From contig FJOG01000025.1 of NCBI GenBank assembly GCA_900073065.1, forward strand, positions 868,001-932,000: a DNA stretch of 64,000 bases, in the 5' to 3' direction. Shown piece by piece: positions 44,024-57,631 of this stretch. How positions within the stretch are numbered: the stretch's first letter is position 1; each line of letters begins with the position of its first letter. The notes under the pieces are model-generated. The model was not told the DNA's origin, made no database searches, and worked only from the letters and a program-made list of their open reading frames with translations. The DNA comes from Phialocephala subalpina. Lineage: Eukaryota; Ascomycota; Leotiomycetes; Helotiales; Mollisiaceae. The position numbers were made by a program, and so were the translations under genes.

Positions 44024-46270
44024 GGTGAGTGCTGAGGGTGTGCTTTGTGCAAGTGAAGGAAGGTTGAAGTCGCGTGTGGGAGCTTGTTGTGATGGTCGCG
44101 ACTAGCCGGCCGGAGATTGATAATGAGACACCGTAATGCCTGGATCGTGGGGATTAAGGGAGTCTGACTGCGATGCTGCGATTACTTGTAAGACCTCATC
44201 AGAGACAAAGAAGTAAACAATTGGCGGTGGGCAAGAAATTCGTAAAAAAGTCGTGTTTTCGAGTATCGTTGTTTGGGTGCGGAAGAAGGAGGGGACGAAG
44301 TATTTAAATCGGTGGCTGGGAACGAATAGAAGGACCCCAATTTCTGAAGAACTTTGACACAATGGTAACCTTTGTACGTGCCAGAGTCTAACCGGGCGAC
44401 AACCACAATACTAACAGCAATTTTTGGGCTACGGAAGAACTTCACGGTTAAATAGTAGCATATTGGATTCTATTACTGATGGGCTTCCCAATTCTATATA
44501 TTCACACAATAATACTAAGAAGACCACCTCGTATTGTCTCCTGTTCTCGACCTTGTCCTGAAAGGGCGGCGTTAATGACGCACCCCATCTCGTTATGGCG
44601 TTTGGTGCTCCTTGGTTGACGTCTCAGCCCGTCGAAGACATATCATCTAACTTGCAGCAGACCATGCGCGAGGCCTTGGGGCACAAGCTCCATCAGAACA
44701 TTACAACAGAGCAATATTTCAGAAGAACAAATCTCAATATCGCTTTCCACTTACTTTGAAGGTTTTATCTGTCTGAGTCTGGAGGAACTGTACCATGCCC
44801 AGGCGGGTGGAAAGAATACTCACTCCAACAGAAAACTAATATAGGTTTTGACGTCCTCAGTAACAGCATGCGCACATTAAAAATACTGTTCAGCCTCTTT
44901 CACGATTGATAGAATATCAATTAGGTTATCGTTGGTGGAGATTCTGCTCGTAAGTGGGATTTGTATTTGAGCTGCGAACGACCTGTCAGGGGCAAACACT
45001 TCAAAAGTATGCGATGTTCAGCAGCAGAATGTTCATTTTTATTTGTGGAAATAATCAGCCATGTAGTCAATATCCTCCTAGAAACGATTTTCGCTCTGTT
45101 GCTGTGCAGGAATGTTGTCCCAGAATCGTGGAACAAGTAGCTCGGTAGGTGATAAACTTGCTCCATCTTGCCATGCAATCGAAAATGACAGCCTGAACTC
45201 CTTTGTAAGCATGCAAATTCTTGGATGATGCACAGAAGTGCGTTTCATTGTAAAAAAAATTGGTTTCTTGTTGCTGCTGACCGAATTGAAACGTTTGATG
45301 GTTTTCGAGATCGCAGCTGGACAGCGCTTATGTCCACTTCGCGGTAATAGAGGTCTCTGGAGACTTCTGGAAGATAATCACTTCTCTGAGATTTCTTTGG
45401 CAGTGTGCAGAATCGCTCAATATCCAGGGCGACGACTCCCATCAAGAGAATTTGAGCATAAGGTCATTCTTTCCAAGTTCAATGTTCTGCGTGCTTGGAT
45501 TTGGAGCCATTGGTGTTGGGGCCACACTTCAGCATCTTCAACACTCGACAGCTCTCCAGTCGGGACTTTGCAATTAAGTGCCTCCCCCATCCCACTCCGC
45601 TATACTTTTGCCCGAGATTCCCACAGAATACCAGTTCGTTTGCAATGGGACTAATGAATCGTTGGGATTAGATTCAGCCCAGCAGAAGTTCGAATACTTG
45701 AGTGCCGGAAACTGAAGAGCTTCGACACCTGCCCTTCGTAACCTCCACCGTCTTTCATTTCGACCAACTCAGCAGCTCATTATAGAGAATCCACTCGCAG
45801 GAAATAATCTGCCGCCACTATCCTCGAATTGCCCTGCTCCCCTCAGCTACATGAAGGTTCGCTCACGTGCTGGGCAAATCTGCTTTCACGGAGCCTGCCA
45901 AGAACCAAAGCCCCAAATCCTTCCTGCCGAAGCATAAGAATGTCTTTTGCAATTTACAATCATATCAGAGACAACGCAGTTGCGGCATAGAGAAACAACA
46001 GGATATCCGGAGTGGGCGTCCTTCACAATAGATATAGGGATTGCTGGCCTCGGCTGTAGCGTACAGGTGACCTCAGACCACAAAAACACCAAACTTCGAG
46101 ATAGAACAGCGCTCAGGGTCGGAGTAATATTTCAACAGTTATCATACGATTTTCGGAAAGAGGTATGCTTAAATATCTGGGGAAGGAGCACCCTTCCTCG
46201 CAAACTTCCTTCTGAACAAAACACAAAATACACTCCGAAAGAGCTTGATCAAACACTAATTTGCTATATA
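44024..46270. other. Intergenic region, 2.2 kb, no supported gene
   Basis: Contains the ash1 promoter at its left end. The many short frames lack starts, splice logic or recognisable composition. Its right end borders the decayed cytochrome b561 gene. Confidence 0.45.
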
Positions 46271-47593
46271 CAGGTCTTCTCCTCTCAACAGTCTTCGGAG
46301 ACCCCGCAGCCTCGATACTCTCTACCTTGACAAGACCCAGACCATATTCTCGATCAATGTTGCCAACGACTCCAACGATACGTACTTCTATTTCGAGTCA
46401 CAGTAACGCCATACCTGGGTCGGGATCGGAACTGGAACGGGAATGAAAGCACTCATTGATGTTCTTCCTCTCTCCCACGAACAATGGATCAAGTACCCAG
46501 GTTTCCTTGTTTCCCGATTTGACAGAACTAATGTAAGGCAGAAGTCACTTGGGTCCTCGAATTGCAAGGTATGCGATGCCCACCATCTCGGGGGATTTAC
46601 TAAGATGTGCGCGGCGGTTCCAACGAACCAAGATTTTCAAAGGACATTCAAGTCGAAGTCCTTACAGATACTACCACAGATGGCAAAATGGCCGTTGGTG
46701 CAGTATGCCATAATGTATGAGCTAGGATGGAGGCTCCCTCGATGTATTATCAACTACACAGCCCTGGATGTATGCTTCTGGACCAAGTGGAAATCCAGTG
46801 ACTTCTAATTCATCAACTGCTGGTTTGGCGCAACATACCGCCTACGGTGAGTTTTGCTCGGATATTCCATTTCTTGTTCCTGACAGCAGAACCAGGCAAG
46901 TTCACGATGGATATGGTTCAAAGCACAGGAACAGGAGCGTTGCCCAACGCCGTAAAGCAAATGTCAGGAGTCACCGTCGTCGGTAAATCGTATATCGAAG
47001 ACGGCGATCTTGTCGCTCCAATACATGGCTGGCTTATGGCTGCACTAGTAATCGTCTTTACTCCACTCCTCATACTACACCTGCCCGCGGCAGCACGATT
47101 CCTGTGGATCCAATATACACTCTTCATCGTCTTGTTAGTTGGTTTGGTCTGCGGGTTTGGGATAGTACTTATTACAACCGGGTGAGTCTTGGATTTCTTT
47201 TCCAATCCAGCCTTGAATCTAACAATCTTACTCCAGCCCAAGAATTGGGGTACTCCCCTTCAAATCTTCGGCTACATCGCCATCGTATTCCTCCTGATCC
47301 TGGTTCCCTTCCGCATAATCTCCCACCACTCAACAAGAAGCGAAACAGAACAGAAGCGCTTGACGATAGCAGGGAAAGCTCTGGGACATCTCACCTGGAT
47401 TCTTGCTCTTGTAAATGGGTTTCTGGGAATCAAACTCGCGGACTCGAAGGCTCGCATTTACATCGCTTATGGATGCTGCATCATTGCGATATTCCTCGTC
47501 ACAATCCCGTCGATGATCATGATCAAGAGAAGACAGAGGAGGAGGGACCATGTCAAGATCACAAATCAAGCGGGCGCCGTCCCGGAGACCTGA
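46271..47593 (+). pseudogene. Decayed DOMON-cytochrome b561 gene
   Basis: The C-terminal half is readable: PGKFTMDMVQSTG at a good splice (46847-46889), then helices typical of fungal cytochrome b561 (APIHGWLMAALVIVFTPLLI; later GKALGHLTWILALVNGFLGI) with HGW and GHLTW histidines. The N-terminal DOMON part is recognisable but scattered over frames. TIFSINVANDSNDTYFYFE ends at TAA 46404-46406, TWVGIGTGTGMK follows, then a one-base shift at about 46446 to SLMFFLSPTNNGSS, a TAA at 46534, IQVEVLTDTTTDGKMAVGAV in a third frame from 46643, and GGSLDVLSTTQPWMYASG in yet another. The last intron also joins out of frame by one base. I therefore call a pseudogene. It would have encoded a transmembrane ascorbate-type oxidoreductase. 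Confidence 0.7.
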
Positions 47594-49770
47594 ATGGAGA
47601 CTGAGCTCAAGAAGGATGCGAAATCCAAATTGATGGTGCGGGCAGGATTGTAAAGCGAGAAGGAAAAGTAGTAGTAGGAACTCAATGATGTTTATCTCAA
47701 TAATCACGATGTGTTATCTTTCCTCAAAGTCCAGAATTTCCAAGGTGCCTGTTGAGTGACCATGTTCACCATCTGTAATCATGATCACCAAATCCCACTT
47801 GCTCTTGCTATGACCTGATAGCACTCGACCCAGGAGTTCACTACTTGATCTTGAACTATACGCGTGGGATATTCCTACAGTATTGTCAAGTGCCCCGACA
47901 GCCCCCTTGTTGTCATTTCTTCGGACGATATCTCCATGATCAAGTCTGTCTGCGAGACGACACTATTCCCACACCGCCATCAAGTGGAAATAGAGTACAA
48001 GCTTCGATTCTAGACACATCCGAGCAGCAATTGTGCTCGTTTTTCCATGGCTCCACGAGTCACTGATCTTCAGAACAAGTGATTCCCGGCTTCGTATCGT
48101 TCATACCCGCTAGAAGTCCTCCTTTTGTATGAATCAAGGAGAATAGTGTAACGCAAAGCTGTAACTACTCACAAGATCAACGCCCTACAGATGCAATCTT
48201 AACCTCATACTCATATGAAATTCTCAAAGATTCATCCCTGTGTGCTTGCCCTTTTTCTTCACCCTTGCTTCACCTTTGAGTCCTACCTGGCGCCTGGGTT
48301 ATTTTGAAGTCTCATTTTCTTCCAACACGTAACAATTTGTCGGTATATAAAGAAGCCAAACTCATAACCTCTTCATCACCGACAACCAAAACTCTCGATC
48401 CAGCACCCCGAAATATGTTCCCTAAACCCATCCCTCGAAAATCACCCATAGACTTACAAGCTGACGGCTTATCGAGAGACTTAGCTCTTTCAAATATCAT
48501 CGCCTGCTTGAAGCGGCCTGTGCTTCTTGCATCAAAAATTGGCTGCCATATCGTAGTTGTTGTCAACTTACTCGGTCTTTTACACTTGTAGGTTAGGTAA
48601 AGGATGAAACACCCAGACCTCAGGAAGACAAATATAAGATCAAACTTCGTTGATGACCCCGTTCTCCAGCTTCAATCCATAGCACTATTGATAGAGTGTT
48701 AAAATGGCACCTTACTTGGAAATGACTCTCCCTTCAAGTACTTTTCGCCTTAGCGTTTGTATTTTGCAAAGATTGCAAATTATTGAGGAGAAGGTCTTGT
48801 TTGTAGTCATCGGGATAGCTAAGGTGCTGTAGTGAATATGATTCTACGAACGAAGCACGATTACTGCCAAGAAAAAACGATTTCACCCAGGAATGATGAT
48901 CAGACTAGAAGCACGTCCTTACTAGCTAGGAGTGACCACACCACTTGAGCGCTTCGCTCAGACGTGAACAGTCTAAAAATGCAAGGACACCTAAGTTCCA
49001 CCTAAATCTAAGGTATGAGTACGATGCTTTGTACTGACTAGCAAGCCACCAACGTGGGAGATGGAGCACACGGCTCAAGGAGTTCTACCATGGCGCGAGC
49101 TTAGACTCCTGCTAGTGGATGAAAAGCACTCTCCTTCAATGGTCGCGGGTCCGCTTGGAAATCCCTTGTTCTAATTTCAATTTGAGGCTCTTTGCTGCCA
49201 GTATCAGCTCAGTAGCAGTCGCCACAGACGCTGGCATTGTTGACAGAGGTCAGGTCAGCCGACGATACATAAATATTTCAGGACAGTATTCCACTTCCTA
49301 GCTGGAGAATGTCTCACTTGAGATGGTTCCAACTAGGAGGATCACTTGAGCAAGGTTTTAAGAACTCAATGTTCGACACAACGAACTCGAAATATAAGGA
49401 TCATGATACAGTAAATAGTTGGTATTAGTCTCGAAGACTGGACCACTTCTCAATTATACATAATTCAACTCTCAACTCAACTCAACATCCGATACTCCAT
49501 CCCCGCCTCTATAAAACCTCCCCTCCTGCCACCCCCTCCATCCATTTTATGATACAAAGGAAGCAAGACTACCAGCCAGTCTGATCGCTTCCCATAGACA
49601 TAAACACACATTAAGCTATCCCCAAATACAGTAGTAATATTATCGTACGCTATCCAAAAGGTTTTAAGCCACCGTCTTTCTTTTACCTATAATCGTGGTA
49701 TAAAACAATCGCTAAAATGCACTCACACAAATACACACAAATAAAACATGAAAGCCAAAGCCAGAGAGTA
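47594..49770. other. Intergenic region, 2.2 kb, no supported gene
   Basis: No domain or spliced model could be built. A 58-residue frame at 48414-48591 is too short to defend. The right end, with AT-rich and CT-rich sequence, should be the erf2 3' UTR. Confidence 0.45.
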
Positions 49771-51829
49771 TCAATTCGCAGGCGTCGAACTTCTTAATGC
49801 CGAAGGGCCTTGGAAGCTGCGTTCCGAAGGAGGAACGGCTTGCATTTCCATATTCAAGCCACCGCCTTGAGCCTCTTTGACAAGAGGAGCAGTGCGCTTT
49901 CCTTTTCTCTCGCCGAATCGCTGATCGCCTTCTTCGTACTTCGCTTTGAATCGGTAATAGGTTGGTGGTCGAGGTCTTCCGAGAACAACAGCCCAGTTCT
50001 TGAAGATGTTGCCTTGGGTGAAAGGTCGGTGACGGTCCTTCTTGAGGAACTTATGGGAGTTGAGATACTCTCTTGTCGTTTCGCCACGACCCATGAGGAA
50101 GAGATGGTAGCCCATTAGCGCTGCAGGATATGGGAAGCCGAGAAATCCATAGATGACCATTGCGAAGGGGACTCGGAAGTGACTGATTGCCGCGCCAAAG
50201 GAGATGTGTTTCTGATTCATGTAGACCAGAATCTGGGTAAGGCTTGCGCCAAGAAGGTAGAGACCAAGGAGGGTGGTGAAAGAGACGAAGGTGAAAAAGT
50301 AGCGGTAGTTGCGTCGTCCAACACAATTGTTCAGCCAGACACAATGATGGTCTTGAGTTTCAATGCAGTTGTCGCATATTCTGCAATGATGACCTCGTGG
50401 TGGACGCCAGATGTTGCAAGTCTTGCAGTACTTAGTGGGTACTTCCATCGCAGCAGTCTTAGACTGAGCAGACTTGATCATGGTCCAGTCGTTCATAGGA
50501 GGGGCCAATCGAAGAAGGTCTTCATTCTCTTCAGGCGGGGGCATTGGGTGGAGATTGCGGGGTAAAATCTAGAATGTGTTAGCATACATAACAGAAGCTT
50601 ATCCCATGCCAACTTACCCCGGGATCAGAAACCGAAGCATGAAAGAAAGAAGATAGGCAGATGTAATCCAAGTAGGCAAACACAAGGGGTATCGCTGGGG
50701 AAATGTTGTGCCACAACCATGGCGCTGAAAATATAAAGAAAAGAACTGATGGAATAACAACAAGGAGGCCAGTCGCTATGTTGATTGGTCGGTGTCGTGT
50801 ATTCTGCAATCTGCCACCCCAGAAGAACACTGTATTGCCGGTAAAGTATTCGTGATTATTTCCTAGCTTTTTCTGTTTCGGAGGGCTTTTTGGTGCTTCA
50901 ACCGGTGTCAGACCTGGCGACGACGCGGCCGAAGGTAACTTTTCTCGGCCTTGTGTACTTCGATTTGGGCTATTAGGAGCAACATCGCCTCGAGTAGGGA
51001 GCAAGAAGCTGGAACGGAATGATCGTGGGGATTTCGATGGAGTTGGAACTCCATTTCCATTCTTATAACTCTTGTCAATGTTGAGACTGAGGCCTTTTGT
51101 ATTCGCGGGATTTCGTTGTAGGGGTCGTACACTCTCAGAGAGACTACCGGTGGGATGGTGGCCTTGGGTTGGGCTGGTATTGGCCGTCACTCTCTCCATT
51201 GTTTCCAGCTCTGTCATCTCGGTGCCTCGTGAAGGTGGAGGTGGGTCATCTGGACCAGGACTAATTGTCTGCCTTGCCGTTTGATTCGAGTTGACGCTCT
51301 GTCTGATACTGCTACCACCCTCCGCTGAACTGTCCTCGTTCATACCCTTTTGTCCTATAGTTGGCGGTCGAGACCCTCCTCGCTGAGCTTGTAGCCGTTG
51401 GGAACTCATGGGACGGAAGAAGGCATGAGATGTAAGGGAAGGTACATGAGTTCGACTCGTCGAGCTCTGTGGCCTCCCAGTCGACCCAGACACACTGCCA
51501 AAGGCGCTCACTCGACTTGCAGAATTTTGAGCAGCATGTCCTCTTCGCGATGGAGGAGCCTGAGCCCATGCGCCGCGTTGTGACGAGACTCCGGTAACTC
51601 CAGTATTCGGTCTCGAGGCGTTCGTTTGCATACTGCGTCTTTGAGCATGAGTTTGAGCTGCCGACCGCTTTGCTGGATCTGCCACTTGTTCTCCTCCATC
51701 GTCTGAGGCTATATCGGTCATTCGAGAAGACAGAATGCTTCCTGCATCGCCGGCCTCGGACTGGGCATTGGAGTAGTCGTCGACCTTCGAAGGAGGCGCA
51801 TTCGAGATTGGATTGTCTTGAGAGGTCAT
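49771..51829 (-). CDS. erf2: DHHC palmitoyltransferase, Erf2-like
   Basis: Two exons, 51829-50618 and 50568-49771, phase 0, give 669 residues. The first 300 residues are Ser-rich and disordered. Membrane segments then flank the catalytic cysteine-rich domain: CKTCNIWRPPRGHHC, then TQDHHCVWLNNCVGRRNYR with DHHC at about 477-480. The splice gives SDPGILPRNLHP, the conserved sequence just before the domain. Two further membrane helices follow (FVSFTTLLGLYLLGASL; FRVPFAMVIYGFLGF). Erf2 acts with Erf4 at the ER to palmitoylate Ras proteins. The substrate is inferred from the family. Confidence 0.9.
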
Positions 51830-52820
51830 CGCGGCAGTTGAAGGGTCCTCCTTCTATTCGTTTCTTATCTCATAACATACTCAGACCTCGATGACACGCA
51901 AAATGCTGAAGTGTGTGAAGTATGGTTCGTGCTGTATTAGCGCGTCGATGTCGGAAATTTGATCTCGCAAAATGGGCACCGAGGGATAGTAGAAGAAGTC
52001 CTGGTAGTGAAAAGAAGAAATGAGGGGTATCGATCGGCTTGTAAGGTAAGGAGTGTATGAACGGTAGATTTTGAGTTGTTCTGAATCTTGTCGAGGTGTG
52101 CACGAAATGTTCAAGGGGCGTCCAAGAGCAAGAGAGTCAAAGCGCCGGCATCGATCACGGTCGTCTAGATTTGGCATTCAAGAGCAAGGGTCGTGAAATT
52201 AGTTTCCAGGAACTTGGTAGCTCGCATAAATCGAAATATGGCAGTTGCATAGGAGGAAACACAGAGGACGTCTTGTTGTGTGATAGTCTTCGAGATCATG
52301 CAGGTACAGAAGGGGGTTCACCCAGGAGGTGTTTTATCAGCCGGAGGGAAGGAATCATCGTAGAAGCTTCTCCGATTCTATATGCCATATATTACAGTAC
52401 CCGTCTACCTAGTCGCTATGCTGACCAAGAGCTGTACATTTATCCTGTGATGGTCTCATGTTCATGCAGAGGACTTGTTTTGTGGACAGCAGGAGAGAAA
52501 CTTTTGTGCGATTGGCAGCAGGCCAGAGAGATACCTAGCTAGGATGCACGGAAGATAGTAATTACTGTGCATCGATGCGAGCAGTTTGTGGCCTGCTTCG
52601 ACAAGCCTGCTGCAGCTGCATGTCGGGACGAAACTTGATGACTTGGTGAAGATCGACCAGTGAGAGAAGGTTCAAGGTTGCGATGAGAGCTTTAGTTTCA
52701 GGCCTCAGGCACCAAGGCAAGTAGTGGTGTGAAAGTTGGAGAGCTGCCGAACATCGAACCACCTGCATTTCCCAAGAGCTCTTCCACACCTCGACAACAA
52801 CAACTACCTACAACACAACA
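51830..52820. promoter_or_regulatory. Divergent promoter region, about 1 kb
   Basis: Separates the minus-strand erf2 start from the plus-strand small membrane-protein start. The 148-codon frame at 52096-52542 lacks an ATG and family resemblance. No specific operator was recognised. Confidence 0.4.
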
Positions 52821-53670
52821 ATGAGACCAACGCTAGGAAGACTCGCTGCTCAAGCAGCCAAGAGCTCAGAGGGCCATGTCTTGAACAAGGGCGCCAAGCG
52901 GGATCCCGAACTCTACGTATGTCGTCTCGATCACCATTCCTCTCACTCTGGACGACCGGCATAGCTCGACACAGCTCTTTTAGGGATAGTGTAGGGATCA
53001 ATTGCTAATCTGTGGATTGATTGTAGGTTCTTCTCGCCGTTATGTCCGGTGCCTTCGGTTTGGCAGGATTCTACTTCGGTAACATCGACCCATTATACAC
53101 GCAATTGCCTGGATTCAATTGACCTCGATACAGGCCGCAAGCCAACTTCTGCAACCTCAGAGGCGAAAGTCAACGTTGCCGCTGGCGGTATGCCATGGCA
53201 AACCGAGGCCTCAGCGGGTGACTCGGCTCGCGAGCACTTCAAATACCGTACGTCTACAGAACGACCCCATTTCGTTTCGGATTCTATATCGTCTAAGGCA
53301 CATAAGTCTCCGCGAGCTCATGGGCGGAGCTCAAGCTTTCTGAATCCAGACACCAGAATACCAGTTTTTTCAATGCCTAGGCAATTACTGACTTTGGCTT
53401 CACAGAATATCACCCAGGAGGTGACCCAAAGAATCCTCCCAAGGACGCGCCTAGCGCTCTTCACAGCGTCATTGTCCCCAACGTCAACTTGCCAAAGGTA
53501 CGAATCACCCCTCTAAGATCAATCGATACGCAAGAGCTCCAGGGAGTTTGATAGCAGATATGTGGTGGGGCCACCGCGGCTGCAGGTAGAAGTAAGGCAA
53601 GATGCTAACATTTTAACAACAATAGGAGCTGCACGAGAAGTACAACAAGTGGGGCAAGGATGGATACTAG
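52821..53670 (+). CDS. Small predicted mitochondrial membrane protein
   Basis: Five exons: 52821-52916, 53027-53078, 53134-53247, 53406-53497 and 53626-53670, giving 132 residues. The N-terminus is basic and amphipathic (MRPTLGRLAAQAAKSSEG), like a presequence. It is followed by DPELYVLLAVMSGAFGLAGF, a single membrane helix ending in FYFGRKP. The remainder is hydrophilic, with HPGGDPKNPPKDAP and a C-terminal ELHEKYNKWGKDGY. The layout resembles single-helix accessory subunits of respiratory complexes (the NDUFA4 type), but I cannot assign it. Each splice has good donor and acceptor signals and the protein has the look of a conserved gene. Confidence 0.7.
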
Positions 53671-54564
53671 AAGAGGATAGATGGTTGTGGTGATCGAGCA
53701 TGGACGGCGGCTAGAAGAGCTGTATTGTAGATAAGGATAAACTTGAAATTGCGTTCCTAGGCAACTTTTCGTCTAATGGACACCGGTGTACAAAGGATCA
53801 GTTGCCATTCGTACACCTGATTATCTTTTGTCGGTCTATTCTACCACCGTAAGTCAGATATGGACCATCACTAGATGCTGTTTCTTTCTGGAATAGCCAA
53901 CCTCTTGAGTTTTAAACTACCGGAGAAGTATTCATAAGACACACTATTATTATCAAACAATTGAAATTACTTGGCTCCATTGAGAGCTCTGACAAGCTCT
54001 TCGTTATCGTTCTGTCCTCTTGCGTGCTCTCGAGCTCGAAAGCGGCTCTCAGCCTTGTCCCTCGGACCCATGCTCAGACGTCTAGACCCAATTGGGTTAG
54101 AGATTATGCTATTTTGGGTTGAGCTCCTGGAAGAAAGTTTGTTCTTGCTTCAAATATTTCGTAGAGTAGAGTGTAGATAAAAATGATGAACGATTGTTCA
54201 TGATACGCAAAAGTGCTTGATATATTGGTACACAAGATTGAGGCTGTTGAAATTCTAAATTTGGACCACAGCTCATCTGCAAGCTCGTTCCGGTGCGTCA
54301 GGCTAAGAAATCTGGCTTCAAGTGACAAAAGGGATACGCGACTTTCTTCTTACCCCCTACAGCGGACACCCCACGACAACGAGCACTCCCGTCCTTCAAC
54401 TTCGATGCTGCGCTTTTAATTCTTGTCGCGAATTCTTCTTTACTTTCTTTCAAGGACTACTCAATTGCGCAGGGACCTGGCGCAACTCCATTAACTCGAG
54501 GGCTTGTGAAAGCTCCAAAGTCAGGCCAGCCTCACCCACGCCGACCTTCCACACATCTGCAAAC
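53671..54564. other. Intergenic region and pmt2 promoter/leader
   Basis: No convincing gene. It should hold the 3' UTR of the small mitochondrial gene at the left and the pmt2 promoter and leader at the right. Confidence 0.45.
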
Positions 54565-57500
54565 ATGGCCAAGTCGACCAAATCCGCGAGAGCGGTGACT
54601 CCAGATCCTGTGCGAATTCCCCAAAGCAAGAAGATTGTTTCGAAGCCCACCGACTATACATCAGAGGGAGTTGAGGACCATGACATCTTCCTCCTTCCCG
54701 GATCTGACTATCAGGTCATGATCTTAGCTACGGTCATGGCGGCAGTCGTCAGATTATTCAGGATATACCAGCCTAGCAGTGTCGTCTTCGATGAAGTCCA
54801 GTACGTTGTCCTATTATTCTAAATGGTTGAACATGAACTAATTCTGGACAGCTTCGGTGGATTTGCATCAAAGTACATCAAGGGGAAGTTCTTCATGGAC
54901 GTACACCCGCCGCTCGCCAAATTACTTCTTACACTCGCCGGATGGTTAGCTGGATTCGATGGAGAGTTCGACTTCAAGGACATTGGAAAGGATTATCTCG
55001 AGCCCGGTGTACCATACGTGGCCATGAGAATGCTCCCAGCTGTCTGTGGTATTCTGTTGGCTCCTACGATGTTCTTGACGCTGAAGGCTATTGGATGCAG
55101 AACAACTACTGCATTCATGGGTGCCTGCCTCATCATTTTTGGTAAGAATATCTGCAGCAGATTTCAGGAGACAATTGCTAATTCAGTTCTTGTTAGAAAA
55201 CGGTCTTCTTACTCAAGCACGACTCATCCTCCTCGATTCCCCACTTATGATCATGACTGCATTTACCGGATTGTCTTGGATATCGTTTATGAACCAACAT
55301 GAGCAGGGTCCTTCGAAGGCTTTCCAGCCAACTTGGTGGTTTTGGCTTGCTATGACCGGTCTCGGTTTGGGAGCTACTGTCAGTGTCAAATGGGTTGGAC
55401 TGTTCACAATTGCTTGGGTTGGAAGCTTGACTGTTCTGCAACTGTGGATTCTGCTAGGAGATGTCAAGACCGTCACCCCTGTAAGTTTTCCCCAAACCCC
55501 TGAAAAGCGTCACGCTGATCAATGTAGCGTCTTTTTGCCAAGCACTTGGTGGCCAGAATATTCTGCCTCATTGTCATCCCATTGACTTTCTACATGGCTA
55601 TGTTTGGTATCCACTTCCTCTGCCTTGTCAACCCTGGTGATGGAGATGGGTTCATGAGCTCCGAGTTCCAAGCTACTCTCAACTCCAAGGCCATGCAGGA
55701 TGTCCCAGTCGATGTTGCATTCGGCAGCCGAGTCAGTATCCGTCACCACAACACCCAAGGAGGATACTTGCATTCTCACAACCTCATGTACCCGACTGGA
55801 AGCAAGCAACAACAGATCACCCTTTATCCCCACAAGGATGAGAACAACGTCTGGCTTCTCGAAAACATGACCCAACCTTTGGACATCAACGGCGAGCCAA
55901 TCAATGGTTCTCTTGCGTGGGATACCATCTCCCCGCCTACCTTCATCAAGGATGGCGATACTATCAAGCTCTACCACATGACTACCAACCGCCGTCTCCA
56001 CTCCCACGACGTTCGACCTCCCGTCACAGAGGCCGACTGGCAAAACGAAGTCTCTGCGTATGGTTACGAAGGGTTTGAGGGTGATGCAAATGATTATTTC
56101 AGAGTCGAAATCATCAAGTCGATGTCCGATGGAGAGGAGTCCAAGAACCGTGTCCGTACTATTCAGACTAAGTTCAAGCTTGTCCACGTCATGACTGGTT
56201 GTGTCCTCTTCTCGCACAAGGTTAAGCTTCCTGAGTGGGCATCTGAGCAACAGGAGGTTACATGTGCCAAGGGCGGAACCCTTCCCAACAGTGTCTGGTA
56301 TGTCGAGCAAAATGAGCACCCTGGACTTGGCGAGTCTGCAGAAAAGGTCAACTATAGAAACCCTGGTTTCTTCGGCAAATTCTGGGAGTTACAAAAGGTC
56401 ATGTGGAATACCAACGCAGGTCTCGTCGAATCTCACGCTTGGGACTCTCGCCCACCTTCTTGGCCAATTTTGAAGCGTGGTATCAACTTCTGGGGCAAGG
56501 ACAACCGTCAAATCTATCTCATTGGAAACCCAATCATCTGGTGGTCTTCTTCCTTAGCGATCGTCGTTTACGTGCTCTTCAAGGGTCTGGCCGTCCTCCG
56601 CTGGCAACGCAGCTGCAACGACTACAGCAACCCGATCTTCAAGCGCTTCGACTATGAAGTCGGAACAATGGTACTCGGCTGGGCTTTCCACTACTTCCCA
56701 TTTTACCTCATGCAGCGTCAGCTGTTCTTGCACCACTACTTCCCAGCACTTTACTTCGCAGTTATGGCTCTATGTCACATCTACGATTTTATTACTTCCC
56801 GCATTCCAGGTATTGGGCTTCGTGAGAACCCACTCTTCGGACGTCTCGGTGCTACCGTCTTCGTGGCTCTGAGTGTGGTTGCTTTTGCTCTCTACTCTCC
56901 CCTCGCATACGGAAATCCATGGACCCAGTCTGCTTGCAACAAGGTCAAGCTCTTCGATTCCTGGGACTGGGACTGCAACACATTCCTTACCGAGGTAAAT
57001 TCATCTCATATCCCCGAACGAGTCCTCCCGAGTCGTGGCCGCGGGAACTGAAAACTAACCTTGGTAGTATTCTCAATACTCTACTCAGTCTATCCACGCC
57101 AATGCTGATGTCCACAAAACCAGCTCACCTCTGATCCCATCTGAAGCCGCTGTTCCACCACCACCCGCTGCTGGTGAGCAGAAGCCAATCATTGAACAAC
57201 CCCCAGCTGGTATCTCCGAGGCCCCACCACTTGTTTCGCCTCCACCAGCAGGAATGGCCCAAAGCGTCGTTTCTCGTGAAGAGAAGGTCGAGTACAGGGA
57301 TCAGGACGGAAACCTCTTGAGCCCAGAGCAGGTCAAGGAGCTGGAAGGAAAAGTCAGCTTCAAGACCCGATACGAGACTCGCACTCGACTAGTCGATGCC
57401 CAGGGTAACGAGATCAACCCACCGCCAGAGGCAGCAGGCGTTGCACCTCCTCACCCGGACGTCGAAGGCGTTGATTCTTCAACCATCGGCAAGGCGGAAC

Positions 57501-57631
57501 CGGAGTCACAAGCAGAGCCAAACGCCCAAAAGGAGGTCAAGGCTGATGAGAGTAAGGAGGAGAGTATCGCGAAGTCAGATACTGGTGCTGCTAAGCCAGC
57601 GAGCGAGGGTAACGAGGCAACAGCCAACTAA
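54565..57631 (+). CDS. pmt2: Dolichyl-phosphate-mannose protein O-mannosyltransferase, PMT2 family
   Basis: Five exons: 54565-54800, 54852-55141, 55197-55480, 55528-56994 and 57068-57631, giving 946 residues. The first luminal loop has the essential acidic pair region (SSVVFDEVHFGGFASKY, then FFMDVHPPLAK) and begins after TM1 (MILATVMAAVVRLF). The central MIR domain repeats are clear (GSRVSIRHHNTQGGYLHSH, DTIKLYHMTTNRRLHSH, TKFKLVHVMTGCVLFSH). More membrane helices follow, then a long Pro/Glu-rich cytosolic tail encoded mostly by the last exon. The enzyme transfers mannose from Dol-P-Man to Ser/Thr of secretory proteins in the ER, normally as a PMT1-PMT2 heterodimer. Length and sequence fit fungal PMT2. 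Confidence 0.95.

Noticed and set aside
43173..44105. Plus-strand frames over the ash1 N-terminus
   Set aside because: Shadows of the long low-complexity exon on the minus strand.
48414..48591. 58-residue plus-strand frame with a hydrophobic end
   Set aside because: Too short, no splice or family support.
52096..52542. 148-codon plus-strand frame in the erf2 divergent promoter
   Set aside because: No ATG start, no domain, poor composition.
55519..56319. 266-codon minus-strand frame inside pmt2
   Set aside because: Shadow of the pmt2 MIR-domain exon; no family resemblance.
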